From: Synechocystis sp. PCC 6714 | Lineage (GTDB): Bacteria > Cyanobacteriota > Cyanobacteriia > Cyanobacteriales > Microcystaceae | NCBI RefSeq assembly: GCF_000478825.2 | Contig: NZ_CP007542.1 | Coordinates: 2,294,001-2,358,000, forward strand | Reading direction: 5' to 3' | DNA length: 64,000 nucleotides | Shown: one piece after another, positions 54,205 to 62,930 of the stretch | Layout of the letters: each line of letters starts with the position of its first letter | Position numbering within the stretch: position 1 is the stretch's first letter | Notes under the pieces: generated by a model | Seen by the model: the letters and a program-made list of their open reading frames with translations, nothing else | Told to the model about the DNA's origin: nothing | The model's database searches: none | Made by a program: the position numbers and the translations under genes

Positions 54205-56682
54205 ATGGTTAAGCAAATTTTTTCTAAACCCTGGACAGTGCCCCTACTGCTAACTTTTGTCTGGCTTGGTAGCAATGGCCTCGATCGCCTGTGGCTTACC
54301 CTAGACAAAACGGTGCCCGCTTGGGATCAGAGTAACCATTTATCCTACGGACTGGAATATTTGCAGACGTTAAGGTCACCGGAGCTTTTGAGTGGGGAAT
54401 GGTGGCGAAGCTTTTGGATGCTTTCCCCTAAATATCCTCCCCTCACCTACATAGTCAATGCTCCTTTCCAAGCAATAACAGGGGGGGGCAGTGATCAAGC
54501 CCTGATCAGTAATTGGCTCTGGAGTGGCATTTTAATTATCTGTGTCTACGCCCTGGGCAAGAAACTTTTCAGCCGGGAAATTGGCCTGTGGGCAGCAACC
54601 ATTATGGTTTTGACTCCCCGCTTAATCCATAGTCGGTTGATTGTGTTGTTGGATAGTCCTCTCCTGGCCTTTACCCTGTTAAGTTTTACCTGTTTGACCT
54701 ATTGGAAAGAGTCCAAAGGTCGCCGTGCCCAATGGCTCTGGGCGATCGCCGCTGGGGTGGCCCTGGGACTGGGTTTATTGTCTAAACAAAGCATCATTTT
54801 TTACCTCTTTTTCCCTTTGCTGGGGTTGGGGCTGTGGAGCATCTGGACGAAGCAGTGGCAACGGTTAGCCCAATTATTAGTGGGTTTACTAGCAAGCATT
54901 CCCCTGTGGTATCCCTGGTATCGCACCAACTGGATTTACCTATTCAGCACTGCCCAAAATTCCAATGCTATTCCCGCTGGCCTAGAGGGGGACCCCCCCA
55001 TTAATACCCTGGCGGCCTGGACTTACTACTGGCAGGATTTACCCAATGCCCTGTCCTGGGTGTGGTTACTACCGCCCTTGGTGGGGATGATTCTGTCTTT
55101 GCTCAATCGTTTTCCTTCCCAATTACAAATCCCCAGTTGGCGATCAGCAAGACCGGGCCTGCTCTGGTTAGGCTACTACTACGGCGGTACTTATCTAATC
55201 TGCTCCGCCATTCAAAATAAAGATGACCGTTACATTTTGCCCTATTTGCCCATTGTGGCCATTTTCCTTGCCTTTGGTCTGACCCGTTGGTGTGGTCGTT
55301 GGTTGTGGATACGGTGGGGCACGTTGGCGATCGCCATTTTGGTCACCATTGGTAATTTATTTCCTATCCCTGGCAGTGATGGCATTGTCCAAGCCCTGGG
55401 TCCGTCGGTATTATTCCGTCCCGATTTTGTTTTGCCAGCTCCCAACACGGAAGTCATTGCCGCCGCCATAGAAACTACCCCAGAGCAACGGATTAATTTG
55501 GGGGTGATTCCCAATACCCCGGCCATTAATCCCAATACGTTGAATTATTATGGTGCCGTGGCGGATTTTCGGGCCTATGGTCGGGAATTAAGTCGCAATG
55601 GGGAAATTATCCGGCGGGATCAGGAAAATTTTGACTGGTTTCTGACCAAAACCGGAGATAACTACCTAGCAGATCCGGTGCAGACTGAATTGGGGGAAAC
55701 CATTACCCAGAATGGTGATTTTGCCGCTGTGCAAACTTGGCCTTTGCCCGATAACAGTGATTTAACCCTGTGGCACCGCCGTCAACCCAAGGTAGAGGTT
55801 AAATCCAGTCAAATTAACGCCGAATTGCCGCAACTAACCAAAGTTGATTTCCCGGCCAGTGCTCCCCCTGGTCAACCGGTACCCATCACCTACCATTGGC
55901 AGGGTAACGGCGATCGCCTGAGTGAGGGCATTGTTTTGCTCACTTGGGAAAATGTCAATGATCCTAATCAAGTTTGGTTCCATGACCATGCCATCGGTTT
56001 GGGGGAATTGCTTCCCTCGGTTGTGGATCAAGGCGTTGAAGTTGTTGAGCGTACTGCCATGCTTCCCCCAGCAGATCTACCTCCGGGGAATTATCGGTTA
56101 ACGGGACAATGGTTAGACCCTGCCACCATGACAGCCCAACCCCTACCTTTGCCGGATATCACCCTAACCTTGGATACTGATGCCCCGGCTTTAGCGGCCC
56201 CTCCGTTGGATTTTGTCAGTCAACTGTATTATCTTTCCCAAAATTTACGTCAGGGCATTACCGGATTGGAGCCAGTTTTTGCCCAGGTTGACCGGATTAA
56301 TCTATACGATCCCCGCCACGATTACCTACGCCAGGGGGATGTCAGTTGGACCTATCGCCTGAGCCAAAATCCCGTCGACCCCCTCAGTTTGACCTATGCC
56401 CAGGTGTTGGCCCGGGTGTTACAGGAAAATCCCCCCCAGGCGATCGCCGCCTTGCAATCCCTAGTCAAACTGGATCCGGAAAATCCTTACGCCCATGCCT
56501 ATTTGGCCTTTGTCCATCTCTATGACTGGCAGGGATACCAAGGGGAACAAGCCCTAAAACCCGCTTTGGCATTAGCCCCCGAAAATCCAGAAATTAACGG
56601 TCTCCAGGCGATCGCCCTCTTTATGCAGGGAAAAATTTGGTCTGCCTGGCAAACGGTGCAAAATTCTGGGCTATTGAATTAG
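54205..56682 (+). CDS. PMT/ArnT-type glycosyltransferase with C-terminal TPR-like part
   Basis: About 825 residues from ATG 54205 (MVKQIFSKPW). The N-terminal membrane domain (to about residue 400, some ten helices) has the acidic PMT_2 motif: AWDQSNHLSYGLEYL in loop 1 and LIVLLDSPLLAFTLLSF. It is of the GT39/GT83 type that transfers sugar from polyprenyl phosphate at the periplasmic side. Residues about 480-700 form a beta-rich periplasmic domain, and the last 100 residues are TPR-like helices (AIAALQSLVKLDPENPYAHA). The acceptor is unknown. Confidence 0.78.
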   Translation: MVKQIFSKPWTVPLLLTFVWLGSNGLDRLWLTLDKTVPAWDQSNHLSYGLEYLQTLRSPELLSGEWWRSFWMLSPKYPPLTYIVNAPFQAITGGGSDQALISNWLWSGILIICVYALGKKLFSREIGLWAATIMVLTPRLIHSRLIVLLDSPLLAFTLLSFTCLTYWKESKGRRAQWLWAIAAGVALGLGLLSKQSIIFYLFFPLLGLGLWSIWTKQWQRLAQLLVGLLASIPLWYPWYRTNWIYLFSTAQNSNAIPAGLEGDPPINTLAAWTYYWQDLPNALSWVWLLPPLVGMILSLLNRFPSQLQIPSWRSARPGLLWLGYYYGGTYLICSAIQNKDDRYILPYLPIVAIFLAFGLTRWCGRWLWIRWGTLAIAILVTIGNLFPIPGSDGIVQALGPSVLFRPDFVLPAPNTEVIAAAIETTPEQRINLGVIPNTPAINPNTLNYYGAVADFRAYGRELSRNGEIIRRDQENFDWFLTKTGDNYLADPVQTELGETITQNGDFAAVQTWPLPDNSDLTLWHRRQPKVEVKSSQINAELPQLTKVDFPASAPPGQPVPITYHWQGNGDRLSEGIVLLTWENVNDPNQVWFHDHAIGLGELLPSVVDQGVEVVERTAMLPPADLPPGNYRLTGQWLDPATMTAQPLPLPDITLTLDTDAPALAAPPLDFVSQLYYLSQNLRQGITGLEPVFAQVDRINLYDPRHDYLRQGDVSWTYRLSQNPVDPLSLTYAQVLARVLQENPPQAIAALQSLVKLDPENPYAHAYLAFVHLYDWQGYQGEQALKPALALAPENPEINGLQAIALFMQGKIWSAWQTVQNSGLLN

Positions 56683-56725
56683 TCAACTACAATTTCGCCG
56701 ACGGACCCCCAGTGCGTTGCCGGGG

Positions 56726-56763
56726 CAATTATGAGAGAATAATGAAAAGTGAAACAATTATGA
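56726..56763 (+). promoter_or_regulatory. Direct repeats in the mntCAB promoter region
   Basis: Nine-base direct repeats CAATTATGA at 56726-56734 and 56755-56763, 29 bases apart, lie just upstream of the mntC start (56774). In Synechocystis the mnt operon is repressed by the manganese-sensing pair ManS/ManR when manganese is plentiful; these repeats are a plausible ManR operator. That assignment is inference. Confidence 0.45.
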
Positions 56764-56773
56764 AATCACTTTT

Positions 56774-57775
56774 ATGCCCATGGCCATGTCATTTTCTCTC
56801 CGTCGAGTGTTGCTAGCGTCTAGTTTGACGCTAGGTTTCTGCTTGACCGGTTGCGGCCCAGGGGAAGTTGTCCCATCCGGCTCCCCCAGCCCGGCGGTGA
56901 CGGCAACAGTGACCCCACAGAGCCAAACTAAAACTGGAGAGAAAAAAAAGGTTTTAACTACGTTCAGCGTCCTGGCAGACATGGCTCAAAACATTGCCGG
57001 GGATAAGTTGGTGGTGGAGTCCATTACCCGCATTGGTGCAGAAATCCATGGTTATGAGCCGACTCCCAGTGACATTGTCAAAGCCCAAGATGCAGACTTA
57101 CTGCTCTATAACGGTATGAACTTGGAACGTTGGTTTGAGCAGTTCCTGGGCAACGTGGAAAATGTACCGTCGGCAATTCTGACGGAAGGCATTGAACCCA
57201 TTGCCATCGCTGAAGGGCCCTACACCGATAAACCCAACCCCCACGCCTGGATGTCCCCCCGCAACGCTCTGGTGTATGTGGAAAATATCCGCCAAGCTTT
57301 TGTGGAAATAGACCCCGACAATGCGGAATATTACAACGCCAATGCAGCGGCCTACAGTGAGAAGTTGAAGGCGATCGATACCCAACTAGCTTCTGATTTG
57401 CAGAATGTACCCCCTAGCCAAAGATTTTTGGTCAGTTGTGAAGGGGCTTTCTCCTATCTAGCCCGGGACTATGGCATGGAAGAGATTTACCTCTGGCCCA
57501 TTAATGCGGAGCAACAGTTCACTCCTAAACAGGTGCAAAGGGTTATTGAACAGGTGAAAACGAATGATGTACCGACAATTTTTTGTGAAAGCACCGTTAG
57601 TGATGAAGGGCAAAAACAAGTGGCCCAGGCCACCGGCGCTCGCTTTGGCGGCAATCTCTATGTGGATTCCCTCTCCACTGAAGAAGGCCCTGTGCCCACC
57701 TTTTTGGATCTGCTGGAATACGATGCCCGGACCATTGCCAACGGTCTTCTCGCCGGCGCCAACGCCAAGCCCTGA
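56774..57775 (+). CDS. mntC: Manganese-binding lipoprotein MntC
   Basis: A 333-residue cluster A-I binding protein. Signal peptide with lipobox GFCLTGCGPG. Metal ligands: GAEIHGYEPTPSD (His), NPHAWMSPRNALVYV (His), the glutamate region FLVSCEGAFSYLARDYG, and YVDSLS near the end (Asp). The VSCEGAF segment is the MntC/Synechocystis variant in place of the usual VTSHDAF. It binds Mn(II) in the periplasm for import, needed for photosystem II. First gene of mntC-mntA-mntB. Confidence 0.93.
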   Translation: MPMAMSFSLRRVLLASSLTLGFCLTGCGPGEVVPSGSPSPAVTATVTPQSQTKTGEKKKVLTTFSVLADMAQNIAGDKLVVESITRIGAEIHGYEPTPSDIVKAQDADLLLYNGMNLERWFEQFLGNVENVPSAILTEGIEPIAIAEGPYTDKPNPHAWMSPRNALVYVENIRQAFVEIDPDNAEYYNANAAAYSEKLKAIDTQLASDLQNVPPSQRFLVSCEGAFSYLARDYGMEEIYLWPINAEQQFTPKQVQRVIEQVKTNDVPTIFCESTVSDEGQKQVAQATGARFGGNLYVDSLSTEEGPVPTFLDLLEYDARTIANGLLAGANAKP

Positions 57776-57861
57776 AAACGTTTCCGATGCTCAGATCCTA
57801 AGTAGCTCAGCCCAAATTTTGTAATTCAACTACCCACTCCAATCAAAACCCTTCTCTGGCG

Positions 57862-58644
57862 ATGCACACCACTCTTCCCCGTCTGGATATATCCGTAGAT
57901 AACGTCAGTGTTACCTACAACAACGCCCGACTAGCCCTTTACAATGCCACTTGCACCGTTGAACCGGGGACGATAACGGCTCTAGTGGGCCCCAACGGCA
58001 GTGGCAAATCAACTTTATTCAAATCCATTATGGGTTTTTTACAACCCAGTCAGGGGCGGGTACGCATTGGCGGTCTTTCAGTGCAAAAAGCGCAAAAACA
58101 GCAGTTGATGGCCTATGTGCCCCAGGCAGATGAGGTGGATTGGAATTTTCCGGTCAGCGTGTTTGATGTGGTAATGATGGGACGCTATGGCTATATGAAT
58201 GTTTTGCGTATTCCTAGCCCCAAAGACCGTCGCCTGGTGATGGAAAGTTTAGAACGGGTGGGGATGCTTAAGTACCGCGATCGCCAAATTGGGGAACTGT
58301 CCGGCGGTCAAAAAAAACGGGCGTTTCTGGCCCGGGCCCTGGCCCAGGAAGGGAAAGTAATTTTGCTGGATGAACCTTTCACCGGGGTTGATGTGAAAAC
58401 GGAAAAGGGGATGATCGATTTGCTCATGGAACTGCGGGATGAGGGGCACACGATTTTGATTTCTACCCATGATTTAGCTTCCATTTCTACCTTTTGTGAC
58501 CGCACTATTTTGCTCAACCGCACCATTTTGGCGGCGGGGAAAACGGAGGAAACCTTCACCAAAGAAAATCTAGAGTTAACCTTTGGCGGCCTACCTATGG
58601 TGAGTCTGAATCAGATGTTTGAATCCGCCGAGGTGGACGGGTGA
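57862..58644 (+). CDS. mntA: Manganese ABC transporter ATP-binding protein
   Basis: A 260-residue ATPase. Walker [18 protein letters not shown]-loop [13 protein letters not shown], signature [18 protein letters not shown], Walker [13 protein letters not shown]-loop ISTHDLAS. It energises the MntCAB importer. The stop overlaps the mntB start by four bases (GTGA). Confidence 0.95.
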   Translation: MHTTLPRLDISVDNVSVTYNNARLALYNATCTVEPGTITALVGPNGSGKSTLFKSIMGFLQPSQGRVRIGGLSVQKAQKQQLMAYVPQADEVDWNFPVSVFDVVMMGRYGYMNVLRIPSPKDRRLVMESLERVGMLKYRDRQIGELSGGQKKRAFLARALAQEGKVILLDEPFTGVDVKTEKGMIDLLMELRDEGHTILISTHDLASISTFCDRTILLNRTILAAGKTEETFTKENLELTFGGLPMVSLNQMFESAEVDG

Positions 58645-59516
58645 ATTCCATCATTGTTAACATTTGGCATTGGCTCGTTGAACCTTTCCAATATGCCTTT
58701 TTAATCCGAGCAATTTGGGTCAGTGCCTTTGTCGGCCTGGTCTGTGCGGTGCTCTCCTGTTACATCACCCTCAAAGGTTGGTCCCTGATGGGGGATGCCA
58801 TTTCCCATGCGGTTGTCCCCGGAGTGGTCTTGGCCTATGCGCTGAATATTCCCTTTGCCATTGGGGCGTTTACCTTTGGCTTTGGGGCAACGGTGGCGAT
58901 CGGTTACGTCAAGTCCAAAACTCGACTAAAGGAGGATGCGGTCATTGGCATTGTCTTCACCGGCTTTTTCGCCCTGGGTCTAGTGTTGGTGACCAAAATT
59001 CCCAGCAATATTGATTTGTTCCACATCCTTTTTGGCAATGTACTGGGGATCTCTCAGCAAGACATTATCCAAACCCTAATTGCTGGATCGATAACGCTGG
59101 TGGTGATTTTACTGCGCCGCAAAGATCTGCTCCTCTTTTGTTTTGATCCCAACCATGCCAAGGCGATCGGCCTCCGTACCCAGGTGATGTATTACACACT
59201 CTTGTCGATCCTAGCCCTTACCATTGTGGCAGCCCTACAAACGGCGGGCATTATTCTGGTCATTTCCATGCTGGTCACCCCAGGGTCCATTGGTTATCTA
59301 CTCAGCGACCGCTTTGACCATATGTTGTGGTACTCAGTCACCAGCAGTGTTCTATCCTGTGTACTCGGCACTTATTTGAGTTATCACTTTGACGTGTCAA
59401 CGGGGGGCATGATTGTGGTTATTCTCACAATTCTGTTTGTCGTTACCATGGTCTGTGCGCCCAAATATGGCATTTTGGCCCAGGAACTGCGGCGGCTTTC
59501 AACACCCAATCCTTGA
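58641..59516 (+). CDS. mntB: Manganese ABC transporter permease
   Basis: A 291-residue ABC-3 family permease with about eight hydrophobic segments. [21 protein letters not shown] is the conserved coupling region. It starts with GTG inside the end of mntA, so it is translationally coupled. It forms the membrane channel of the Mn(II) importer with MntA and MntC. Confidence 0.95.
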   Translation: MNSIIVNIWHWLVEPFQYAFLIRAIWVSAFVGLVCAVLSCYITLKGWSLMGDAISHAVVPGVVLAYALNIPFAIGAFTFGFGATVAIGYVKSKTRLKEDAVIGIVFTGFFALGLVLVTKIPSNIDLFHILFGNVLGISQQDIIQTLIAGSITLVVILLRRKDLLLFCFDPNHAKAIGLRTQVMYYTLLSILALTIVAALQTAGIILVISMLVTPGSIGYLLSDRFDHMLWYSVTSSVLSCVLGTYLSYHFDVSTGGMIVVILTILFVVTMVCAPKYGILAQELRRLSTPNP

Positions 59517-59533
59517 AGACAGGTGCAATTAGT

Positions 59534-61033
59534 CTATATGCTCGAAGATTTACTAGGGGTCAATGGTGTTTGTTGGATAGTTGACCCGCCTAAAAATTCC
59601 GTTAACCAATCCTTCAAGACCCAGGTGGCGCGGCAATCATCTTCGTTGTAGCGCAAAATTAATTCTAAAAATTGGCGATCGCCGGTGGTTAACCAATTGT
59701 CATACCAACAGACTGATTGATCCCCGCTGGCCTGGGCATCCCGCCATTGAAAACCTAACCAATTGGCTAGGGATTTGAGGGAATAACTTTCCACCGGGCA
59801 GATAACATGGTTGACCACATAATGGTGTAAATCAAAACATTGTTCGAGAATTTCTTCCCTCACTTTTACCGGCGTACCGTAGAGTTTACCCAGCCGCTTA
59901 ATGGTTTCCCGTTCATACTCAGAAAAGTGATAAATGGGAGCACTGGGATAGGTCTGGATTAACTGGACAAATTCCTGCCAAATTAGACCTTCTTCTTCGG
60001 GATCTTTGGCCATAAAACCATAGAATTTCTCCGTTTTCTGCCCATGATCAACCACCACTACCCCCAGTAAATAGTCTAAATTTCGTTCCGGTTCCGCTTC
60101 AATGTCGAAATATAATTCCACTGGCGATCGGGGCAGAGGATAAACTTTTTTCTCCTTCACCATGGCCCTTTTTTCCACCAAAGCCAAAGCCTGTTGTTGT
60201 AACTGTTCAGCGATGGCTGTGCCCATTAATTCGGCCACTTGATGGGTTTGCATTTGGGCCAGGGAATCAATGGTTAAGACTCCCACTGTTTGCAACGATT
60301 CGTAGCGACTGGGGGTAACGCCCGGTACTAGGGAAAGGTGCTGTTGTTCCTGGGCGATCGCATAGCAATGATCGTACCAATGGCAAAGGTTACAGCGTTG
60401 GCGGGAAATAAAAATTTCCGGTTCTTCCGGTTGGCTGAGGGTTTGTACACAGTCCGCTAGGGTTTGGTGAAAACGGGGTAACCATTCCAACAAATCTACG
60501 GTGTAAGCATTGCCCCGGCGCAAAATTATTTCTACTTTTTGGGGTAATTGACCCTGGTACACCGCCAGTAATTGGGCATAGAAAGCGGCCAAAATTTTAT
60601 ACTCTGGTTTTGGTCTGCGCCCTAATTGAATACTAATAGGTCGATATTGCCAGTTACCCCAGCGGGATCGACCAGGCACTTTGACCAATAAATGGGGATG
60701 GCCTAATAATTCCAGGGGTTCTAATTCCTCCCCATCAAAATTAATGGGTAAACTATGGCTGAGGTAGCCTCGATAAATACAGGTTACCCCCTGGGCCATT
60801 AAGGTTTTCGTTTCCCGGGCCCTATCTTGCCAAAGAGTGGTGGGGGTTTCCGGCTCTCGATAATCGGTAAATTGGGTGGTAAGTACTTCTTGGATATGTC
60901 TCTGGCTTTCCTGGCGCAATTTGAGCAAAAAGTCTCGCTCCGGGCGACGCTCCTCCATTGCCCCGTGGGTGTTGAGATGGGCCCGCCGTTGACAACGCTT
61001 ATAGTCCAGCAGAAGGGAATCGGTGACTAACAT
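59534..61033 (-). CDS. TM0106-type RecB-like putative nuclease
   Basis: About 499 residues from ATG 61033 (MLVTDSLLLDYKRCQRR). The N-terminal half is a PD-(D/E)xK-like nuclease part with an iron-sulfur-type cluster: the first Cys in DYKRCQRR and the pair CNLCHWYDHC near residue 240. A helix-hairpin-helix-like segment follows (VGVLTIDSLAQMQ). The C-terminal half is a 3'-5' exonuclease-like RNase H fold (LYFDIEAEPERNLDYLLGVVVV). The layout matches the TM0106 family, of Cas4-related flavour. No CRISPR array or cas gene lies nearby. Confidence 0.8.
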   Translation of the reverse strand: MLVTDSLLLDYKRCQRRAHLNTHGAMEERRPERDFLLKLRQESQRHIQEVLTTQFTDYREPETPTTLWQDRARETKTLMAQGVTCIYRGYLSHSLPINFDGEELEPLELLGHPHLLVKVPGRSRWGNWQYRPISIQLGRRPKPEYKILAAFYAQLLAVYQGQLPQKVEIILRRGNAYTVDLLEWLPRFHQTLADCVQTLSQPEEPEIFISRQRCNLCHWYDHCYAIAQEQQHLSLVPGVTPSRYESLQTVGVLTIDSLAQMQTHQVAELMGTAIAEQLQQQALALVEKRAMVKEKKVYPLPRSPVELYFDIEAEPERNLDYLLGVVVVDHGQKTEKFYGFMAKDPEEEGLIWQEFVQLIQTYPSAPIYHFSEYERETIKRLGKLYGTPVKVREEILEQCFDLHHYVVNHVICPVESYSLKSLANWLGFQWRDAQASGDQSVCWYDNWLTTGDRQFLELILRYNEDDCRATWVLKDWLTEFLGGSTIQQTPLTPSKSSSI

Positions 61034-61172
61034 ACCGCCCCAACGACCACTAGCTGGCAATCGTTTCGGTTTACTGTTCCCCAATGGTTACTATTCTGTC
61101 GGGGAAATTCGCTGAGATCATCCACAAAGTTCACAAATCAAAAAGTTTTTGCCCAAGTTAACCCCCATTATT

Positions 61173-62174
61173 CTATGAATCTGAAAAAAGTTGTCGAAAA
61201 CGGTGGGGACTCATACCTGTCCATTGTTTAAAAGCCCGGGTGAAGTGGGCCGCATCTTGATAGCCTAGCTCAAAAGCAATATCAATGATTTTGATTTGAC
61301 TTTCACCCACTAGTTGCAGGGCTTTTTGGTAACGTAGGCGGGTAACTAATTGGGAATAGGTAAATTGCTCTTCGGCCAGGCGACGTTGTAAAGTACGCAC
61401 ACTCATCTGGGACAGATTGGCCGCTAGTTGCACAGAGGGATAACGTTCTTTGAGCAAAGGGGCGATCGCCTGTTGGAGGGAATCGGTAAAACTGAGGGGA
61501 GGGACCGAAGCAAGGAGAAGCTTGTGATCGGAATCGTGATCGGTCTCGTTGAGGGGAGACAGAGGCAAACTTAAAAGTCGGCGTGGAAAGATAATTGCAG
61601 AAATACCCTGCTGTGTTTCAATCCGAGCTTGGGAGAGGGAGAAGTTACCAATTTTTCCCAAATATGGAGTTTGTAAATATGCTTCTTGGGGATGCCAATT
61701 TTGACCAGCTACTCGGCGAATTAACTTGAGCATGAGGGTCAGTGAAAAATGGGAAGCGTGGTGTGAATCTTCGTTAATTTGTTTAAATTGTTGTCCGAAC
61801 CATGCCCGATCACCATTTTCTCCTAACCATAAACATTCTTGGGAGTTGAATATTCCCATAAATCTAATGGCAATGGCGATCGCCTCATAAAGGGTTGTTG
61901 CTTGGGAAATAAGGCGACCGAAAGCATGTAGTTCTTCGAGCTCAGTGCGTTCACCTACCAACCAGCCCAAATCTTCGATCCCCTCCCGTTGGGCCGCCTC
62001 CAACAAAAAGGCAAAAACCTGATGACGGGGTAAAAAAGCATAGGGATCTTCCAAGGCAAAGATGGATAACTGCGATCTCCTTAATAACTTTTCAGTTGGT
62101 GTGCCGATTTTGTCAAGGTAGTTAACAAAAGGCTGAAGATTACAAGCCCGGATGAGCGGAATGGCACGCACCAT
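61173..62174 (-). CDS. AraC-family transcriptional regulator
   Basis: A 333-residue regulator. Residues about 15-200 are the arabinose-binding-like sensor domain of the OruR/ArgR type (LDKIGTPTEKLLRRSQLS, RLISQATTLYEAI). The C-terminal 90 residues are two helix-turn-helix units: NLSQMSVRTLQRRLAEEQFTYSQL and IIDIAFELGYQDAAHFTRAFKQW, followed by TGMSPHRFR. It is divergent from a small membrane protein gene and a DUF1254 gene, which are plausible targets. Confidence 0.9.
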   Translation of the reverse strand: MVRAIPLIRACNLQPFVNYLDKIGTPTEKLLRRSQLSIFALEDPYAFLPRHQVFAFLLEAAQREGIEDLGWLVGERTELEELHAFGRLISQATTLYEAIAIAIRFMGIFNSQECLWLGENGDRAWFGQQFKQINEDSHHASHFSLTLMLKLIRRVAGQNWHPQEAYLQTPYLGKIGNFSLSQARIETQQGISAIIFPRRLLSLPLSPLNETDHDSDHKLLLASVPPLSFTDSLQQAIAPLLKERYPSVQLAANLSQMSVRTLQRRLAEEQFTYSQLVTRLRYQKALQLVGESQIKIIDIAFELGYQDAAHFTRAFKQWTGMSPHRFRQLFSDS

Positions 62175-62344
62175 AAATAAAAATTAAGTATTTTCCCCGA
62201 TGGTAACTTGGCACGAAATGGCAAGCAAGGGCCATTATTGTTCTGTATCCTTACCTAAATCCTTTGTCCACTTAAGTACTTGGCCATAATTCTGCAAATC
62301 GAAAATATTAAGTTTTTTAGTAATTTTTATTTTATCTGGATTGA

Positions 62345-62373
62345 TTCGTACAAATAAACTTGCGCTGTTCGTA
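62345..62373. promoter_or_regulatory. Direct repeats in the AraC-divergent region
   Basis: TTCGTACAAATA (62345-62356) and TTCGTAAATAG (62368-62378) share TTCGTA at a 23-base period, about two helical turns. Tandem sites at that spacing are typical of AraC-family operators. They overlap the 5' end of the gene starting at 62381. Confidence 0.35.
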
Positions 62374-62380
62374 AATAGTT

Positions 62381-62869
62381 ATGCAATCGCTAAAACATGA
62401 AGTCAGAAAAGTGGGCTCCCTCAGCCTCTTTTTCTTTATTGGTTACGGATATATTCTCATTCTAATGAAGCTTTTGCTCAAAGAGTTCTCTGTCGATGTC
62501 AATATTTTTGCCAAGGTTGTGATTTATTCAATAATTTCAGCTAAATCGGTGGCCATTATGGACATGACTCCTTGGATGAATCGTTTTTCAGAATATCCCC
62601 GTTATCTTCAAGTTCTTTACAAAACTTCCATTTATACCCTTGCTGTTTTTCTCTTGAATTTAATTGAGAATATTTTCCATGCTTATCACCAAACCAAAGC
62701 CTTAAATTCTGCGTTTATGCTATTTTTGGAGACCCGTAGCTTTAGCCGCTTTTTGGCTATTCTTCTGTGTGTTTCAATTATATTTTTAATTCATAATATT
62801 TTTCAGGAATTTGACCGATATTTAGGGAAGGATAACCTAAGCAAATTTTTCCTTAAGCCACCCCAGTAA
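62381..62869 (+). CDS. Small polytopic membrane protein of unknown family
   Basis: A 162-residue protein with four hydrophobic segments (about residues 12-32, 43-60, 82-100, 122-142). No family recognised. The N-terminus MQSLKHEVRKVGSLSLFFF and the motif MDMTPWMNRFSEYPRYLQVLYK might help a search. It lies between the AraC regulator (divergent) and a DUF1254 gene on the same strand, suggesting a three-gene regulated unit. Confidence 0.65.
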   Translation: MQSLKHEVRKVGSLSLFFFIGYGYILILMKLLLKEFSVDVNIFAKVVIYSIISAKSVAIMDMTPWMNRFSEYPRYLQVLYKTSIYTLAVFLLNLIENIFHAYHQTKALNSAFMLFLETRSFSRFLAILLCVSIIFLIHNIFQEFDRYLGKDNLSKFFLKPPQ

Positions 62870-62930
62870 TTTTCAAATTCTAAATAAGAGAATGGCAATT
62901 ACTTCTCATATTTTCAAATACTTTAAAATT

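Noticed and set aside
59534-61033. CRISPR association of the Cas4-like nuclease
   Set aside because: No repeat-spacer array or other cas gene is seen anywhere in the window, and the domain layout fits the TM0106 family better.
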